A DNA stretch of 64,000 nucleotides, taken from the NCBI RefSeq assembly GCF_003003355.1, contig NZ_PVTQ01000002.1:389642-453641 (forward strand), given 5' to 3'. Below are positions 9,384 to 18,759 of the stretch, one piece after another; within the stretch, counting starts at the first letter, position 1, and the number at the start of each line of letters is the position of its first letter. This stretch comes from Donghicola tyrosinivorans. GTDB taxonomy: Bacteria; Pseudomonadota; Alphaproteobacteria; Rhodobacterales; Rhodobacteraceae. The notes beneath the pieces are model-generated. The model saw only the letters and a program-made list of their open reading frames with translations, was not told the DNA's origin and did no database searches. Made by a program: the position numbers and the translations under genes.

Positions 9384-9470
9384 GAGAATCACCCCTGAGG
9401 CGTAAAGGCTAGGCGAGTTGCACCCCAGCGGCCAGCAGGACCTTTCGGCCATACTGTATATACAACGCGA

Positions 9471-9498
9471 AAAGGGCCAGCGCAGTGGCTGGCCCTTT
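9471..9498 (-). terminator. Intrinsic terminator of maeB
   Basis: Perfect 10-bp stem AAAGGGCCAG (9471-9480) with CTGGCCCTTT (9489-9498), loop of 8, followed on the minus strand by TTCGCG. It lies 20 bp beyond the maeB stop. Confidence 0.8.
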
Positions 9499-9518
9499 CA
9501 AGCTGTGTCGTGGTCGTT

Positions 9519-11798
9519 CTACCCGTAGTGGGCGACCGGCGTGCCTGCGATAGCGGCCATGTTCAGCAGCCCGCGCGAGGTGATCGAGTGGTTCACGATA
9601 TGGGCGCGGTTGCCCATGCCCATCAGGATCGGACCCACTTCCAGACCGCCGCCTTTCATCTTGAGGATGTTGCGCACGCCTGATGCCGCATCCGCGTGGC
9701 CAAAGATCAGCACGTTCGCTGCGCCCTGTAGGCGGTTCTGCGGGTAGACGCGGTGGCACAGATCGGGGTCCAGCGCGGCGTCAATATTCATCTCGCCTTC
9801 ATAGATAAAGTCGCGGGGGGCGCTATCCAGAATGTCGATGGCAGCACGCAGACGGCGGCCGGTGTCACATTCGGTCGAGCCGAACTGCGACTGGGCACAA
9901 AGCGCGATGCGCGGGGTCAGGCCAAAGCGTTTGACGTGGCGGGCCGCGCCGATGACGCTTTCCGCGATCTCCTCGGGCGAGGGGGTCGAGCGGACGTGGG
10001 TATCGGCGATGAAAAGCGGGCCATCTTCGAGGATCATCATCGAAAGGGCGCCGTGGGGGTGGTATTCACCACCACCCAAGATTTGCTGCACGTATTTCAG
10101 GTGCCAGCGGTATTCGCCAAAAGTGCCGCAGATCATGCTGTCCGCCTCGCCGCGCTGAACCATGATGGCCGCGATGGCGGTGGTGTTGGTGCGCATGATG
10201 GCACGGGCCAGATCGGGGGTGACCCCGTTGCGGCACATGATCTGGTGGTAGGTTTCCCAGTAATCGCGGTAGCGCGGGTCGTTCTCGGGGTTCACCAGAT
10301 CGAAGTCGCGACCGTGACGGATGTTCAGGCCAAGACGTTCGCAGCGCATCTCGACCACTTCGGGGCGGCCGATGAGGATGGGCTTTTCGGTGGTCTCTTC
10401 CAGAATGGCTTGCGCGGCACGCAGGACGCGTTCGTCCTCGCCCTCGGCGAAGACGATGCTGCGCGAAGCCGAACGGGCGGCTTCGAACACGGGGCGCATC
10501 AGCATGGCCGATTTGAAGACCGACTGGTTCAGCTTTTGCTTATAGGTCTCAAGATCTTCCAGCGGGCGGGTGGCGACGCCGGTCTCCATCGCCGCTTTCG
10601 CGACCGAGCTGGAAACAACGCCCACAAGGCGCGGATCAAAGGGCTTGGGGATCAGGTAATCGGTGCCGAAGGTCAGCTGTTCGCCCTGATAGGCGGCGGC
10701 AGCCTCGGCGCTGGTGGTGGCGCGGGCAAGGGCGGCGATGCCGTCGATGCAGGCCAGCTGCATTTCGTCGTTGATCTCGGTCGCGCCTACATCCAGCGCA
10801 CCACGGAAGATGAACGGGAAGCACAGAACGTTGTTCACCTGATTAGGGAAATCGCTGCGGCCCGTGGCGATGATCGCATCGGGGGCCACGCTGCGGGCCA
10901 GATCGGGCAGGATTTCAGGGTTCGGGTTGGCCAGCGCAAAGATGATCGGCTGTTTGGTCATCTTGGCGACCATTTCGGGCTTCAGCACGTTCGGGCCGGA
11001 AAGGCCAAGGAACAGGTCCGCCCCGTCAATCACATCGTCCAGCGTGCGCAGGTCGGACTTTTGCGCAAAAGCGGCCTTCTGCGGGTTCATGTCCACTTCG
11101 CGGCCTTCATAGACCAGCCCGTGGATGTCGCAGAGCCAGACGTTCTCACGCTTGACGCCCAGTTTCAGCAACATGTTCAGGCAGGCGATGCCCGCCGCGC
11201 CACCACCGGTCGAGACGATCTTGATGTCCTCGAAGGTTTTGCCCGCCACATGCAGCGCGTTAGTAGCCGCAGCGCCCACCACGATCGCGGTGCCGTGCTG
11301 GTCGTCGTGGAAAACGGGGATGTTCATCCGCTCGCGGCAGATCTTTTCAACGATAAAGCAGTCGGGGGCTTTGATGTCCTCAAGGTTCACCGCGCCGAAG
11401 GTCGGCTCAAGCGCGCAGACGATCTCGGCCAGCTTTTCGGGATCGCTTTCGTTCACCTCGATGTCGAAGGCGTCGATGTTGGCGAATTTCTTGAACAGAA
11501 CCGCCTTGCCTTCCATCACCGGCTTTGAGGCCAGCGCCCCGATGTTGCCCAGACCCAGAACCGCCGTTCCGTTCGAGACCACCGCCACAAGGTTGCCCTT
11601 GGCCGTGTAGCGCGAGGCATTCTTCGGGTCATCCTTGATCTCTAGGCAGGCTTCGGCCACGCCGGGCGAGTAGGCGCGGCTAAGATCGCGACCGTTTGCC
11701 ATCGGCTTGGTGGCGCGGATTTCTAGCTTACCGGGCTTGGGGTGTTCGTGGTAAAATAGAGCGGCTTGACGTTGGGTGTCGTTCTGCTGGTCGGACAT
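9519..11798 (-). CDS. maeB: NADP-dependent malic enzyme with phosphotransacetylase-like tail
   Basis: Oxidative decarboxylation of malate to pyruvate. 759 residues: the malic enzyme domain occupies about 1-430 (SRAYSPGVAEACLEI, DDQHGTAIVV, NAD-binding TGGGAAGIA) and the rest is a phosphotransacetylase-like domain that is thought to be regulatory and catalytically dead in MaeB. The start at 11798 has GAGGGA before it; the longer frame to 11900 is discarded. It may supply pyruvate and NADPH when C4 acids from propionate or fatty acids accumulate. Confidence 0.95.
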   Translation of the reverse strand: MSDQQNDTQRQAALFYHEHPKPGKLEIRATKPMANGRDLSRAYSPGVAEACLEIKDDPKNASRYTAKGNLVAVVSNGTAVLGLGNIGALASKPVMEGKAVLFKKFANIDAFDIEVNESDPEKLAEIVCALEPTFGAVNLEDIKAPDCFIVEKICRERMNIPVFHDDQHGTAIVVGAAATNALHVAGKTFEDIKIVSTGGGAAGIACLNMLLKLGVKRENVWLCDIHGLVYEGREVDMNPQKAAFAQKSDLRTLDDVIDGADLFLGLSGPNVLKPEMVAKMTKQPIIFALANPNPEILPDLARSVAPDAIIATGRSDFPNQVNNVLCFPFIFRGALDVGATEINDEMQLACIDGIAALARATTSAEAAAAYQGEQLTFGTDYLIPKPFDPRLVGVVSSSVAKAAMETGVATRPLEDLETYKQKLNQSVFKSAMLMRPVFEAARSASRSIVFAEGEDERVLRAAQAILEETTEKPILIGRPEVVEMRCERLGLNIRHGRDFDLVNPENDPRYRDYWETYHQIMCRNGVTPDLARAIMRTNTTAIAAIMVQRGEADSMICGTFGEYRWHLKYVQQILGGGEYHPHGALSMMILEDGPLFIADTHVRSTPSPEEIAESVIGAARHVKRFGLTPRIALCAQSQFGSTECDTGRRLRAAIDILDSAPRDFIYEGEMNIDAALDPDLCHRVYPQNRLQGAANVLIFGHADAASGVRNILKMKGGGLEVGPILMGMGNRAHIVNHSITSRGLLNMAAIAGTPVAHYG

Positions 11799-11970
11799 AT
11801 CCGTATCCCTCGGGGAATTTTTGTTTAGCGTTAAACTATTTTTTGAACCGTTGGAACCCACTGCTTCGGAAAACCTACGCTGCACTGCCGCAACCGGCAA
11901 GGATTAGCGCAACGGAAATCGGGTGAGGCCTTGCATAATTATCCTATCACATGTTCATTCAGATTTGACC

Positions 11971-11982
11971 GTTTGATCAAAC
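11971..11982. promoter_or_regulatory. 12-bp palindrome in front of the deo/cdd operon
   Basis: GTTTGATCAAAC is a perfect palindrome 13 bp before the cdd start, overlapping the region just upstream of the GGAGGT ribosome-binding site. Its position fits an operator for a nucleoside-responsive repressor, but no regulator gene is adjacent and the site is known only by symmetry. Confidence 0.4.
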
Positions 11983-11995
11983 ACCGGAGGTCCTC

Positions 11996-12391
11996 ATGTC
12001 GTTGAAACAAGGTGCATTGGATGTGCGTGAAAACGCCCATGTTCCCTATTCGAATTTCAAGGTCGGTGCGGCGATCCGTGATGCCGAGGGGCGCGTGCAT
12101 TTGGGCTGCAATGTGGAAAACGTGGCCTATCCCGAGGGCACCTGTGCCGAGGCGGGCGCTATTGCCGCCATGTGCGCGGCAGGGGGCAACCGTCAGATCA
12201 CCGAGGTCTATGTGGTCGCCGACAGCCCGACGCCGGTGACGCCCTGCGGCGGTTGCCGTCAGAAACTGGCCGAGTTCTCGGACGCTGAGGTCAAAGTCAC
12301 TATGGCAAATCTTGAGGGGACCGAATTGGTCCTGACCGTGGGCGAGCTGCTGCCCGGTGTCTTTAGCCAATCCCACATGGATCGCGCATGA
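11996..12391 (+). CDS. cdd: Cytidine deaminase
   Basis: Zinc enzyme converting (deoxy)cytidine to (deoxy)uridine. 131 residues, the size of the homotetrameric type. The catalytic CAEAGA (Cys50, Glu52) and PCGGCRQ (Cys84, Cys87) zinc ligands are intact, and the NVENVAYPEG substrate loop is present. It opens a five-gene salvage operon, with GGAGGTCCTC just before the ATG, and its stop overlaps the deoA start by 4 bp. Confidence 0.95.
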   Translation: MSLKQGALDVRENAHVPYSNFKVGAAIRDAEGRVHLGCNVENVAYPEGTCAEAGAIAAMCAAGGNRQITEVYVVADSPTPVTPCGGCRQKLAEFSDAEVKVTMANLEGTELVLTVGELLPGVFSQSHMDRA

Positions 12392-13698
12392 TGCAGGTGC
12401 GCCGTGTTCTTGCCGATTTGCGTGCGGGGCGTCAGCCTGCCACGGATGACCTGCGGGTGTTCGCGCAAGGGCTGGCAAGTGGCGCGGTGACTGATGCTCA
12501 GGCCGGTGCCTTTGCGATGGGCGTTTGCCTTGGGGGCTTGGGCGACGCGGGCCGTGTCGCTTTGACCGAGGCGATGCGCGACAGTGGCGATGTGCTGGCG
12601 TGGGATATGCCGGGACCGGTGCTGGACAAGCATTCAACCGGCGGGCTGGGCGATTGCGTCAGCCTTGTGCTGGCGCCCGCCTTGGCGGCCTGCGGGGCCT
12701 ATGTGCCGATGATCTCGGGGCGCGGGCTAGGGCATACGGGTGGTACGCTGGATAAGCTGGAAGCCATCCCCGGTTTCAATGTTGATGCCACTGAGGCGCA
12801 GTTGCGCCAGATCGTGGCGGATGTGGGCTGCGCGATTGTCAGCGCCTCGGGTCAGATCGCCCCTGCGGACAAACGCCTTTATGCGATCCGCGATATCAGC
12901 GGGACTGTGGATAGCATTGATCTGATCACCGCCTCGATCCTGTCGAAAAAGTTGGCGGCGGGGCTGCACAGTTTGGTGCTGGATGTGAAATGGGGCAGCG
13001 GAGCCTTCATGCAGACTATTGATGACGCACGGGCATTGGCGCAGTCCTTGGTCGGCACGGCCAATGCGGCGGGTTGCCGGACCTCTGGCTTGATCACCGA
13101 TATGAACCAGCCGCTGGTGCGGTCCTTGGGCAATGCGCTTGAGGTGGCCGAGGTGATGCTGGAACTGACCGGCGCGGCCCGTGGTCCGCTGTTCGAGTTG
13201 ACCTGCGCCTTGGGGGCCGAGGTTCTGGTGCTGAGCGGTCTTGCCGCGACTGTTGCCGAAGGCTGCGACAAGATTGCTATGGCGATCAACAGCGGCGCGG
13301 CAGCAGAGCGGTTTGACCGGATGGTTGCGGCCCAAGGCGGTCCAAAGGATTTCAGCGCCGAATGGGCGGCATTGATGCCAGAAGCGCCTGTGATCCGAGA
13401 GATTTACGCAGAGCGTCCCGGATTTGTGGCGGCGCTGGATGGGCGCGCTTTGGGCATGGCGGTGGTCGGCCTTGGTGGCGGGCGTCTGGTGGAAACCGAC
13501 AAGGTGAACCCTGCGGTTGGCCTGTCGGACATGGTGCGGCTGGGGCATGAAGTGCAGCGTGGCAGCGTTCTGGCGCGGATCCATGCACGCAGCGAGGCGG
13601 ACGCCGACAAGGCAGAGGCCGCCGTGCGGGCCGCGATCAACCTTGCTGATCACGTGCCAAAGGCGTGGCCGTTGATCGTGGAAAGGGTCGCTCCGTGA
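12388..13698 (+). CDS. deoA: Thymidine phosphorylase
   Basis: Phosphorolysis of thymidine and deoxyuridine to base plus deoxyribose 1-phosphate. 436 residues, normal for bacterial DeoA. The signature [14 protein letters not shown] in the N-terminal half is the phosphate-binding family motif. It overlaps cdd (ATGA) and deoB (GTGA) by 4 bp each, which implies translational coupling and a stepwise pathway: Cdd product to DeoA to DeoB. Confidence 0.95.
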   Translation: MMQVRRVLADLRAGRQPATDDLRVFAQGLASGAVTDAQAGAFAMGVCLGGLGDAGRVALTEAMRDSGDVLAWDMPGPVLDKHSTGGLGDCVSLVLAPALAACGAYVPMISGRGLGHTGGTLDKLEAIPGFNVDATEAQLRQIVADVGCAIVSASGQIAPADKRLYAIRDISGTVDSIDLITASILSKKLAAGLHSLVLDVKWGSGAFMQTIDDARALAQSLVGTANAAGCRTSGLITDMNQPLVRSLGNALEVAEVMLELTGAARGPLFELTCALGAEVLVLSGLAATVAEGCDKIAMAINSGAAAERFDRMVAAQGGPKDFSAEWAALMPEAPVIREIYAERPGFVAALDGRALGMAVVGLGGGRLVETDKVNPAVGLSDMVRLGHEVQRGSVLARIHARSEADADKAEAAVRAAINLADHVPKAWPLIVERVAP

Positions 13699-14906
13699 CA
13701 CGTTCTTTTCTTGTAGTGATCGATAGCGTCGGGATTGGCGGCGCGCCCGATGCGGACCGGTTCTTTAACGGGGACTTGCCCGATAAAGGGGCGAACACGC
13801 TGGCCCACATCGCGCAGGCCTGCGCTGAGGGGCGTGCGGAAGAGGGCCGCAGTGGCCCTCTGCGCTTGCCCCATCTGGATGCACTGGGGCTTGGCGCGGC
13901 CATCAGCTTGGCCAGCGGCGATATGGCCCCGAACCTCAGCGCCACGCCGCAAGGGCTGTGGGGTGCCGCGACCGAGGTCAGCCCGGGCAAGGATACTCCC
14001 AGTGGCCATTGGGAACTGGCAGGCGCGCCGGTGCCATGGGACTGGACCTATTTCCCCGACACGCTGCCTGCGTTCCCGCAAGACCTGATGGATTTCGTTG
14101 CCGAAAGCTGCGGGGCAGGGGGCACGCTGGGGAACTGCCATGCCAGCGGCACGGCCATTATCAACGAACTGGTGCAGCAGCACATCGAAAGCGGCTGGCC
14201 GATCTGCTATACCTCGGCCGATAGCGTGTTCCAGATCGCGGCGCACGAACAGCATTTCGGGCTAGAGCGGCTGCTGGATCTGTGCCGCGCGATTGCGCCG
14301 CGCCTGCATGACATGAAGGTTGGCCGCGTGATTGCCCGCCCCTTTGTGGGCGATGCGGCGCAGGGGTACACCCGCACCACCAACCGGCGCGACTTTGCCA
14401 TCGCGCCCCCCAGTCCGACCCTGTGTGATTGGGCCTCAGGCGCGGGGCGCGAGGTGATCGCTGTTGGCAAGATCGGTGACATCTTCTCGATGCAGGGGAT
14501 CACGCAGCTGCATAAGGGCAGTGACGTGCAGCTGATGGACCATCTGGACCGGCTGATTGATGATGCGCCCGAAGGCAGCCTGACCTTTGCCAATTTTGTT
14601 GAATTCGACAGCCTCTTTGGCCATCGCCGCGATGTGTCGGGCTATGCCCGCGCTCTGGAGTGGTTCGATGGGCGGCTGGGGGCGATCCTGCCGCGCATGC
14701 GGGACGGTGATTTGCTGCTGGTGACGGCAGATCATGGCAATGACCCCACGTGGGCGGGCACCGATCATACCCGCGAACGGGTGCCGGTGCTGGCCGCAGG
14801 TGTCGGTGCCCGCGCCATCGGGAATGTGGGTTTTGTGGACATCGCCGCCAGTGTTGCGGCCAATCTTGGAATACCGGCCAGCGGGCCGGGAAGGAGCTTT
14901 CTATGA
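13695..14906 (+). CDS. deoB: Phosphopentomutase
   Basis: Interconverts (deoxy)ribose 1- and 5-phosphate. 403 residues of the alkaline-phosphatase-like metalloenzyme superfamily. The N-terminal [12 protein letters not shown], the phospho-acceptor region around [10 protein letters not shown], and the metal-binding TADHGNDPT with DHTRE near the C-terminus are all visible. It starts with GTG inside the deoA stop, after GAAAGGG. Confidence 0.95.
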   Translation: MTRSFLVVIDSVGIGGAPDADRFFNGDLPDKGANTLAHIAQACAEGRAEEGRSGPLRLPHLDALGLGAAISLASGDMAPNLSATPQGLWGAATEVSPGKDTPSGHWELAGAPVPWDWTYFPDTLPAFPQDLMDFVAESCGAGGTLGNCHASGTAIINELVQQHIESGWPICYTSADSVFQIAAHEQHFGLERLLDLCRAIAPRLHDMKVGRVIARPFVGDAAQGYTRTTNRRDFAIAPPSPTLCDWASGAGREVIAVGKIGDIFSMQGITQLHKGSDVQLMDHLDRLIDDAPEGSLTFANFVEFDSLFGHRRDVSGYARALEWFDGRLGAILPRMRDGDLLLVTADHGNDPTWAGTDHTRERVPVLAAGVGARAIGNVGFVDIAASVAANLGIPASGPGRSFL

Positions 14907-15901
14907 ACGACGCCGATGTGCGTGACACCCCCAAGGTCGAGCTGCACCTGCACATCGAAGGGGCTGCGCAACCTGATTTGATCCGCCAACTGGCGTTTGA
15001 AAAGAAGGTCGATATCAGCGGGATTTTTGATGCCAAAGGGGCCTACCGATATAAGGACTTCCTTGAATTCCTTCAGGTCTATGAGGCCGCAACCGAGGTC
15101 TTGAAAAGCCCCGATGATTTTCGCCGCCTGACCCTCTCGGTTTTGGAGAATTGCGCCGCGAACGGTGTGGTCTACGCCGAAAGCTTTCTGAGCCCTGAAT
15201 TCTGCGGAGGTGGCGATGTGGCCGCGTGGCAGGAATATCTGCACGCGATGGAAGAAGGCGCTGCCGAGGCCGAAAAGAAGTTCGGCATTATCATGCGCGG
15301 CATCGTCACCTGCATCCGCCATTTCGGCCCTGATCGCGCCAAAGCCAGCGCCCTATGCGCGGCGGAAACCGCCGGTCACTTCATCACCGGCTTTGGCATG
15401 GGCGGGGACGAAAACAAGGGCAATCAGCGCGATTTCGCATGGTCCTACGACTGTGCCCGCGAGGCAGGCTTGGGCCTGACCACCCACGCCGGCGAATGGC
15501 GCGGCCCGCAAGAGGTGCGCGAAGCCATTGATGATCTGGGGGTCAGCCGCATCGGCCACGGGGTCCGTTGCATTGAAGACATGCGGCTGGTGGAACAACT
15601 GGCCGAAAAAGGCGTGGTGCTAGAGGTCTGCCCCGGGTCCAACGTGGCACTGGGTGTCTATCCTGACCTGAAGAGCCACCCGATTGAGCGTTTGCGGGGC
15701 TATGGCGTGAAAGTTACGGTTTCAACTGATGATCCGCCTTTCTTCCATACCACGATGCGGCAAGAGTACGAAAACCTCTCGCGCACCTTCGGGTGGGAGG
15801 ACTGGCACTTTGCACAAATCAACCGCGATGCTGCCGAGGCCGCGTTCTGCGACGCCGCCACCCGTAAACGCATTCTTGACCGTCTGGAGGCCGCCGAATG
15901 A
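14903..15901 (+). CDS. add: Adenosine deaminase
   Basis: Zinc hydrolase turning (deoxy)adenosine into (deoxy)inosine. 332 residues. The metal ligands appear as [10 protein letters not shown] near the N-terminus. The later motifs THAGEW and STDDPPFF give the remaining His and Asp. The start at 14903 overlaps the deoB stop by 4 bp, with AAGGAG ahead. It widens the operon from pyrimidine to purine salvage. Related TIM-barrel deaminases include adenine deaminase, so substrate preference is inferred from the operon. Confidence 0.9.
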   Translation: MNDADVRDTPKVELHLHIEGAAQPDLIRQLAFEKKVDISGIFDAKGAYRYKDFLEFLQVYEAATEVLKSPDDFRRLTLSVLENCAANGVVYAESFLSPEFCGGGDVAAWQEYLHAMEEGAAEAEKKFGIIMRGIVTCIRHFGPDRAKASALCAAETAGHFITGFGMGGDENKGNQRDFAWSYDCAREAGLGLTTHAGEWRGPQEVREAIDDLGVSRIGHGVRCIEDMRLVEQLAEKGVVLEVCPGSNVALGVYPDLKSHPIERLRGYGVKVTVSTDDPPFFHTTMRQEYENLSRTFGWEDWHFAQINRDAAEAAFCDAATRKRILDRLEAAE

Positions 15902-16542
15902 CCCTTGCTTCTGATCAGAATCTGACCATCGTCAACCACCCGCTCGTCCAACATAAATTAACATTGATGCGCAAAAGTGGTACTTCCACTGGCGAATTCC
16001 GCCGCCTCCTGCGTGAGATCAGCCAGCTGCTGGCCTATGAGGTAACCCGCAATCTGGAGTTGACAGAAGAGACGATTGAAACCCCGATGTGCCAGATGCA
16101 GGCTCCGGTTCTGGATGGCAAAAAGCTGGCGTTGATCTCGATCCTGCGGGCGGGCAACGGTCTGTTGGATGGCGTTCTGGAACTGGTGCCTTCGGCCCGC
16201 GTGGGCTTTGTAGGCCTTTATCGGGACGAAGAAACACTGGAGCCCGTGCAATATTACTTCAAAGTGCCGGATGCATTGGGTGAACGACTGGTGATCGCCG
16301 TGGACCCGATGCTGGCCACCGGCAACTCGGCTGTGGCGTCGCTGGACCTGCTGAAAAAGGCGGGGGCGACGAACCTGTGCTTTATGTGCCTGCTGGCCGC
16401 GCCTGAAGGGGTCAAGACCCTGCACGCTGCACATCCTGACGTGCCGATCTACACCGCGTCACTTGATAGCCACCTGAACGAGAAAGGTTACATCGTTCCC
16501 GGTCTAGGCGATGCCGGAGACCGTATGTTCGGCACAAAGTGA
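15898..16542 (+). CDS. upp: Uracil phosphoribosyltransferase
   Basis: Makes UMP from uracil and PRPP, recovering the base set free by DeoA. 214 residues. The [13 protein letters not shown] segment and the PRPP-binding [10 protein letters not shown] motif are intact. Last gene of the operon, overlapping add by 4 bp. No clear terminator follows before the SPOR protein gene 68 bp downstream. Confidence 0.96.
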   Translation: MTLASDQNLTIVNHPLVQHKLTLMRKSGTSTGEFRRLLREISQLLAYEVTRNLELTEETIETPMCQMQAPVLDGKKLALISILRAGNGLLDGVLELVPSARVGFVGLYRDEETLEPVQYYFKVPDALGERLVIAVDPMLATGNSAVASLDLLKKAGATNLCFMCLLAAPEGVKTLHAAHPDVPIYTASLDSHLNEKGYIVPGLGDAGDRMFGTK

Positions 16543-16610
16543 TGTGGTAGCTAGTTGCCTTAACCCTAACGATTGTGCATTCTAGGCGCGAATTGTTCGA
16601 GGGTTGACGA

Positions 16611-17651
16611 ATGAAAAGACTAATTGCGGCTGCCACCGCGTGTCTTTTGGCCTCTACTGCTGCGTTTGCGCAGGTTCCGGCGAATTATCCGCCGGAAAGT
16701 TTTAAGGGCCGGCAATACGTAGATAGCGCCGGTTGTGCTTACATCCGGGCAGGCGTGGGCGACATGACCACATGGATCCCGCGCATGACCCGTGCGCGTG
16801 AACCCGTGTGCGGCATGACCCCGACCTTTGGGGCCCCTGTGACCGCCAAAGCGGCACCCGCGCCGACACCTGCTCCGGCTCCGGTCAAAGCGCCCGACCC
16901 GGCTGCGCCCAAAGTGGCTGCGGCTGCACCCAAAACGACGGGCCGCACCACCACCAAAGCGCCGATCAAGACCATTGCCTCTGCGCCTGCCCGCAAGGTG
17001 GCCCCTGCGCCCAAGGCGAAAAAGGTGCAGACCGTCGCGGCCCCTAGGGTTGTGGCGACCCAAACGGTTGTCGCCCCCAAAACGGTCGAGCCCGCACCGC
17101 GCACTGGCGTGATCGTGTGCCCGAACGCCTCGCAGAGCAGCAACGGCTATATTAACCAAGGTGATGTGCGCTGTGGTCCTCAGGACCTCGCGGCGACTTC
17201 GGTGATCGGCTACAAGAAGGCCGACGGGACCATCGTCTATGAGGCCCCTGAAGGCTATGTGAAGGTCTGGAAAGACGGGCGCCTGAACCCCCAGCGCGGT
17301 CCGCGGACCGAAACGGGTGATGCGCAGACCGATCAGGTCTGGACCCGCGATACGCCGCGCCAGTTGGTTGATCCGGCGTTGGCGCCTTCTGTGCAGGTGG
17401 CCTCGGTCGCAGGAACGCCCGTCAAGGCGCAGCAGATCGCAGGCAATTATGTGCAGGTCGGCACCTTTGGCGTACCCACCAACGCGCAACGCGCCGCGCA
17501 AAGCTTTGCTCAGGCCAATTATCCCGTGCGGATTATCGGGACCAAGAAAGGCATGCAGGTGGTGATCGTTGGTGCCCCCGCTGGTGGCAACGTACAGCAG
17601 ACGCTGACCGCCGCCCGTGCAGCCGGTTTCATGGACGCATTCGTCCGCTAA
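16611..17651 (+). CDS. Exported SPOR-domain protein
   Basis: 346 residues: signal peptide about 1-20 (ending AFA), a short N-terminal cysteine-containing part, a long low-complexity stretch rich in Ala, Pro, Lys and Thr (about 75-160), a middle part with two cysteines, and a C-terminal SPOR domain over the last 70 residues (starting NYVQVGTFG). SPOR domains bind denuded glycan strands of septal peptidoglycan, so a periplasmic role at the division site is likely. The precise partner is unknown. Confidence 0.85.
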   Translation: MKRLIAAATACLLASTAAFAQVPANYPPESFKGRQYVDSAGCAYIRAGVGDMTTWIPRMTRAREPVCGMTPTFGAPVTAKAAPAPTPAPAPVKAPDPAAPKVAAAAPKTTGRTTTKAPIKTIASAPARKVAPAPKAKKVQTVAAPRVVATQTVVAPKTVEPAPRTGVIVCPNASQSSNGYINQGDVRCGPQDLAATSVIGYKKADGTIVYEAPEGYVKVWKDGRLNPQRGPRTETGDAQTDQVWTRDTPRQLVDPALAPSVQVASVAGTPVKAQQIAGNYVQVGTFGVPTNAQRAAQSFAQANYPVRIIGTKKGMQVVIVGAPAGGNVQQTLTAARAAGFMDAFVR

Positions 17652-17666
17652 GCCAAACCCTCAGGG

Positions 17667-18692
17667 TCAGCCTTCGCAGATATTCTGAAGGCTGATCCAG
17701 TCCCCGTCCGAGATCAGCGGCGGTGGAACTTTCCCCGCATATGGGTCAGCCTCGATCAATCCCAGAACGCTTTCGCCCGTGGTGTCCAATGCATAGGCAT
17801 AGGGCGCAGCTGGCACGCCTGCGGCCTCAAACCCGTTCAGAATGGTGGGCAGAGGCAGGGGCGGCGGGCTTTGGGTCATCACCCATTCCGCATAGCTGTC
17901 CAGCGCACTGGCAGGCAGATCGCCCGAGGTCAGGAACCGCACAACCGAAATCAGGCTGGTGTGGTGCAGCAAGTCCCCCAACGGATCATCGCTGCGGGCG
18001 CGCTGTGCCTCGACCAGCGCGTATCCCGCGACAACGGCTGGGTCTTCATAGTCTTCTAGCAGGATCTTGTTCAGAACAATGGTGCCGCCGGGCAGGTAGG
18101 CTGCCTCGCGCGCGCCGCCAGGTACGACGACCAGCCGTAGGTTGGGGCGGTCAGGGAACAGGCGGGTCTTGAGGCGCACCAGTGCCGCGCTGCCCAAAGT
18201 GTCCTTGCAGCGGGGGCCGGTCACGCGGGTGATCCGGCTTAGCAATGCCTCGCCGATCTCGGCCCGTTTGACGCGGGGCGCGACCGTGACCGCATGATCG
18301 CGCAGGGCTTCTGGTAGCCAGAAGATGGCCAGCCCCAGCGCCGTTGCGGCAATCGTGCTGGTGATCAACCAGCGCACCCGCCCCGAGCGGGGCCGGTCCT
18401 TGTGGATCGCTTTACGCAGCTTTTCGATGGCGGCGATCATATCCACTTCGTCTTCGGGCAGTTCCAGCCGCTCAGAAGGATCGCCATCAGGATGGTAAAT
18501 CGGTGGGGTCTGACCGGGGTTCAGGCGGGCCACCGCAGGGATGGCCCAATGGGCCAGCGCCCGACCACTGGTATCCATGATCACCAGCGTCGCATCCCCC
18601 AGCGAGACAACAACGTCGCGCCTTTGGGCATCCGGCCCTTCCCGCCAGATGCCAGTGGATTCCAACCGCTGGTAGCCCTTGAGTGCTGTCAT
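17667..18692 (-). CDS. Membrane protein with degenerate M48-type peptidase fold
   Basis: 341 residues with one transmembrane segment at about 107-126, a cytoplasmic N-terminal part and a C-terminal domain outside. Residues 195-250 follow the layout of M48 zinc peptidases: an LPGG turn (200-203), a strand, a short helix, then the helix that should hold HExxH. Here that helix reads VAGYALVEAQRA, so the glutamate may remain but both histidines are missing. I infer a non-catalytic relative with a scaffolding or chaperone-like role. The assignment rests on pattern reading only. Confidence 0.55.
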   Translation of the reverse strand: MTALKGYQRLESTGIWREGPDAQRRDVVVSLGDATLVIMDTSGRALAHWAIPAVARLNPGQTPPIYHPDGDPSERLELPEDEVDMIAAIEKLRKAIHKDRPRSGRVRWLITSTIAATALGLAIFWLPEALRDHAVTVAPRVKRAEIGEALLSRITRVTGPRCKDTLGSAALVRLKTRLFPDRPNLRLVVVPGGAREAAYLPGGTIVLNKILLEDYEDPAVVAGYALVEAQRARSDDPLGDLLHHTSLISVVRFLTSGDLPASALDSYAEWVMTQSPPPLPLPTILNGFEAAGVPAAPYAYALDTTGESVLGLIEADPYAGKVPPPLISDGDWISLQNICEG

Positions 18693-18759
18693 GTCTGCCC
18701 GTTTATTCTTCTCTCAAGGCGATAGCACGGCTAACGGGGCGCGTCCATGCAGGCCTGCC

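Noticed and set aside
9753..11528. A 591-codon open frame opposite maeB
   Set aside because: Same reason: antisense shadow of a clear malic enzyme gene, with no ribosome-binding site and no recognisable domain.
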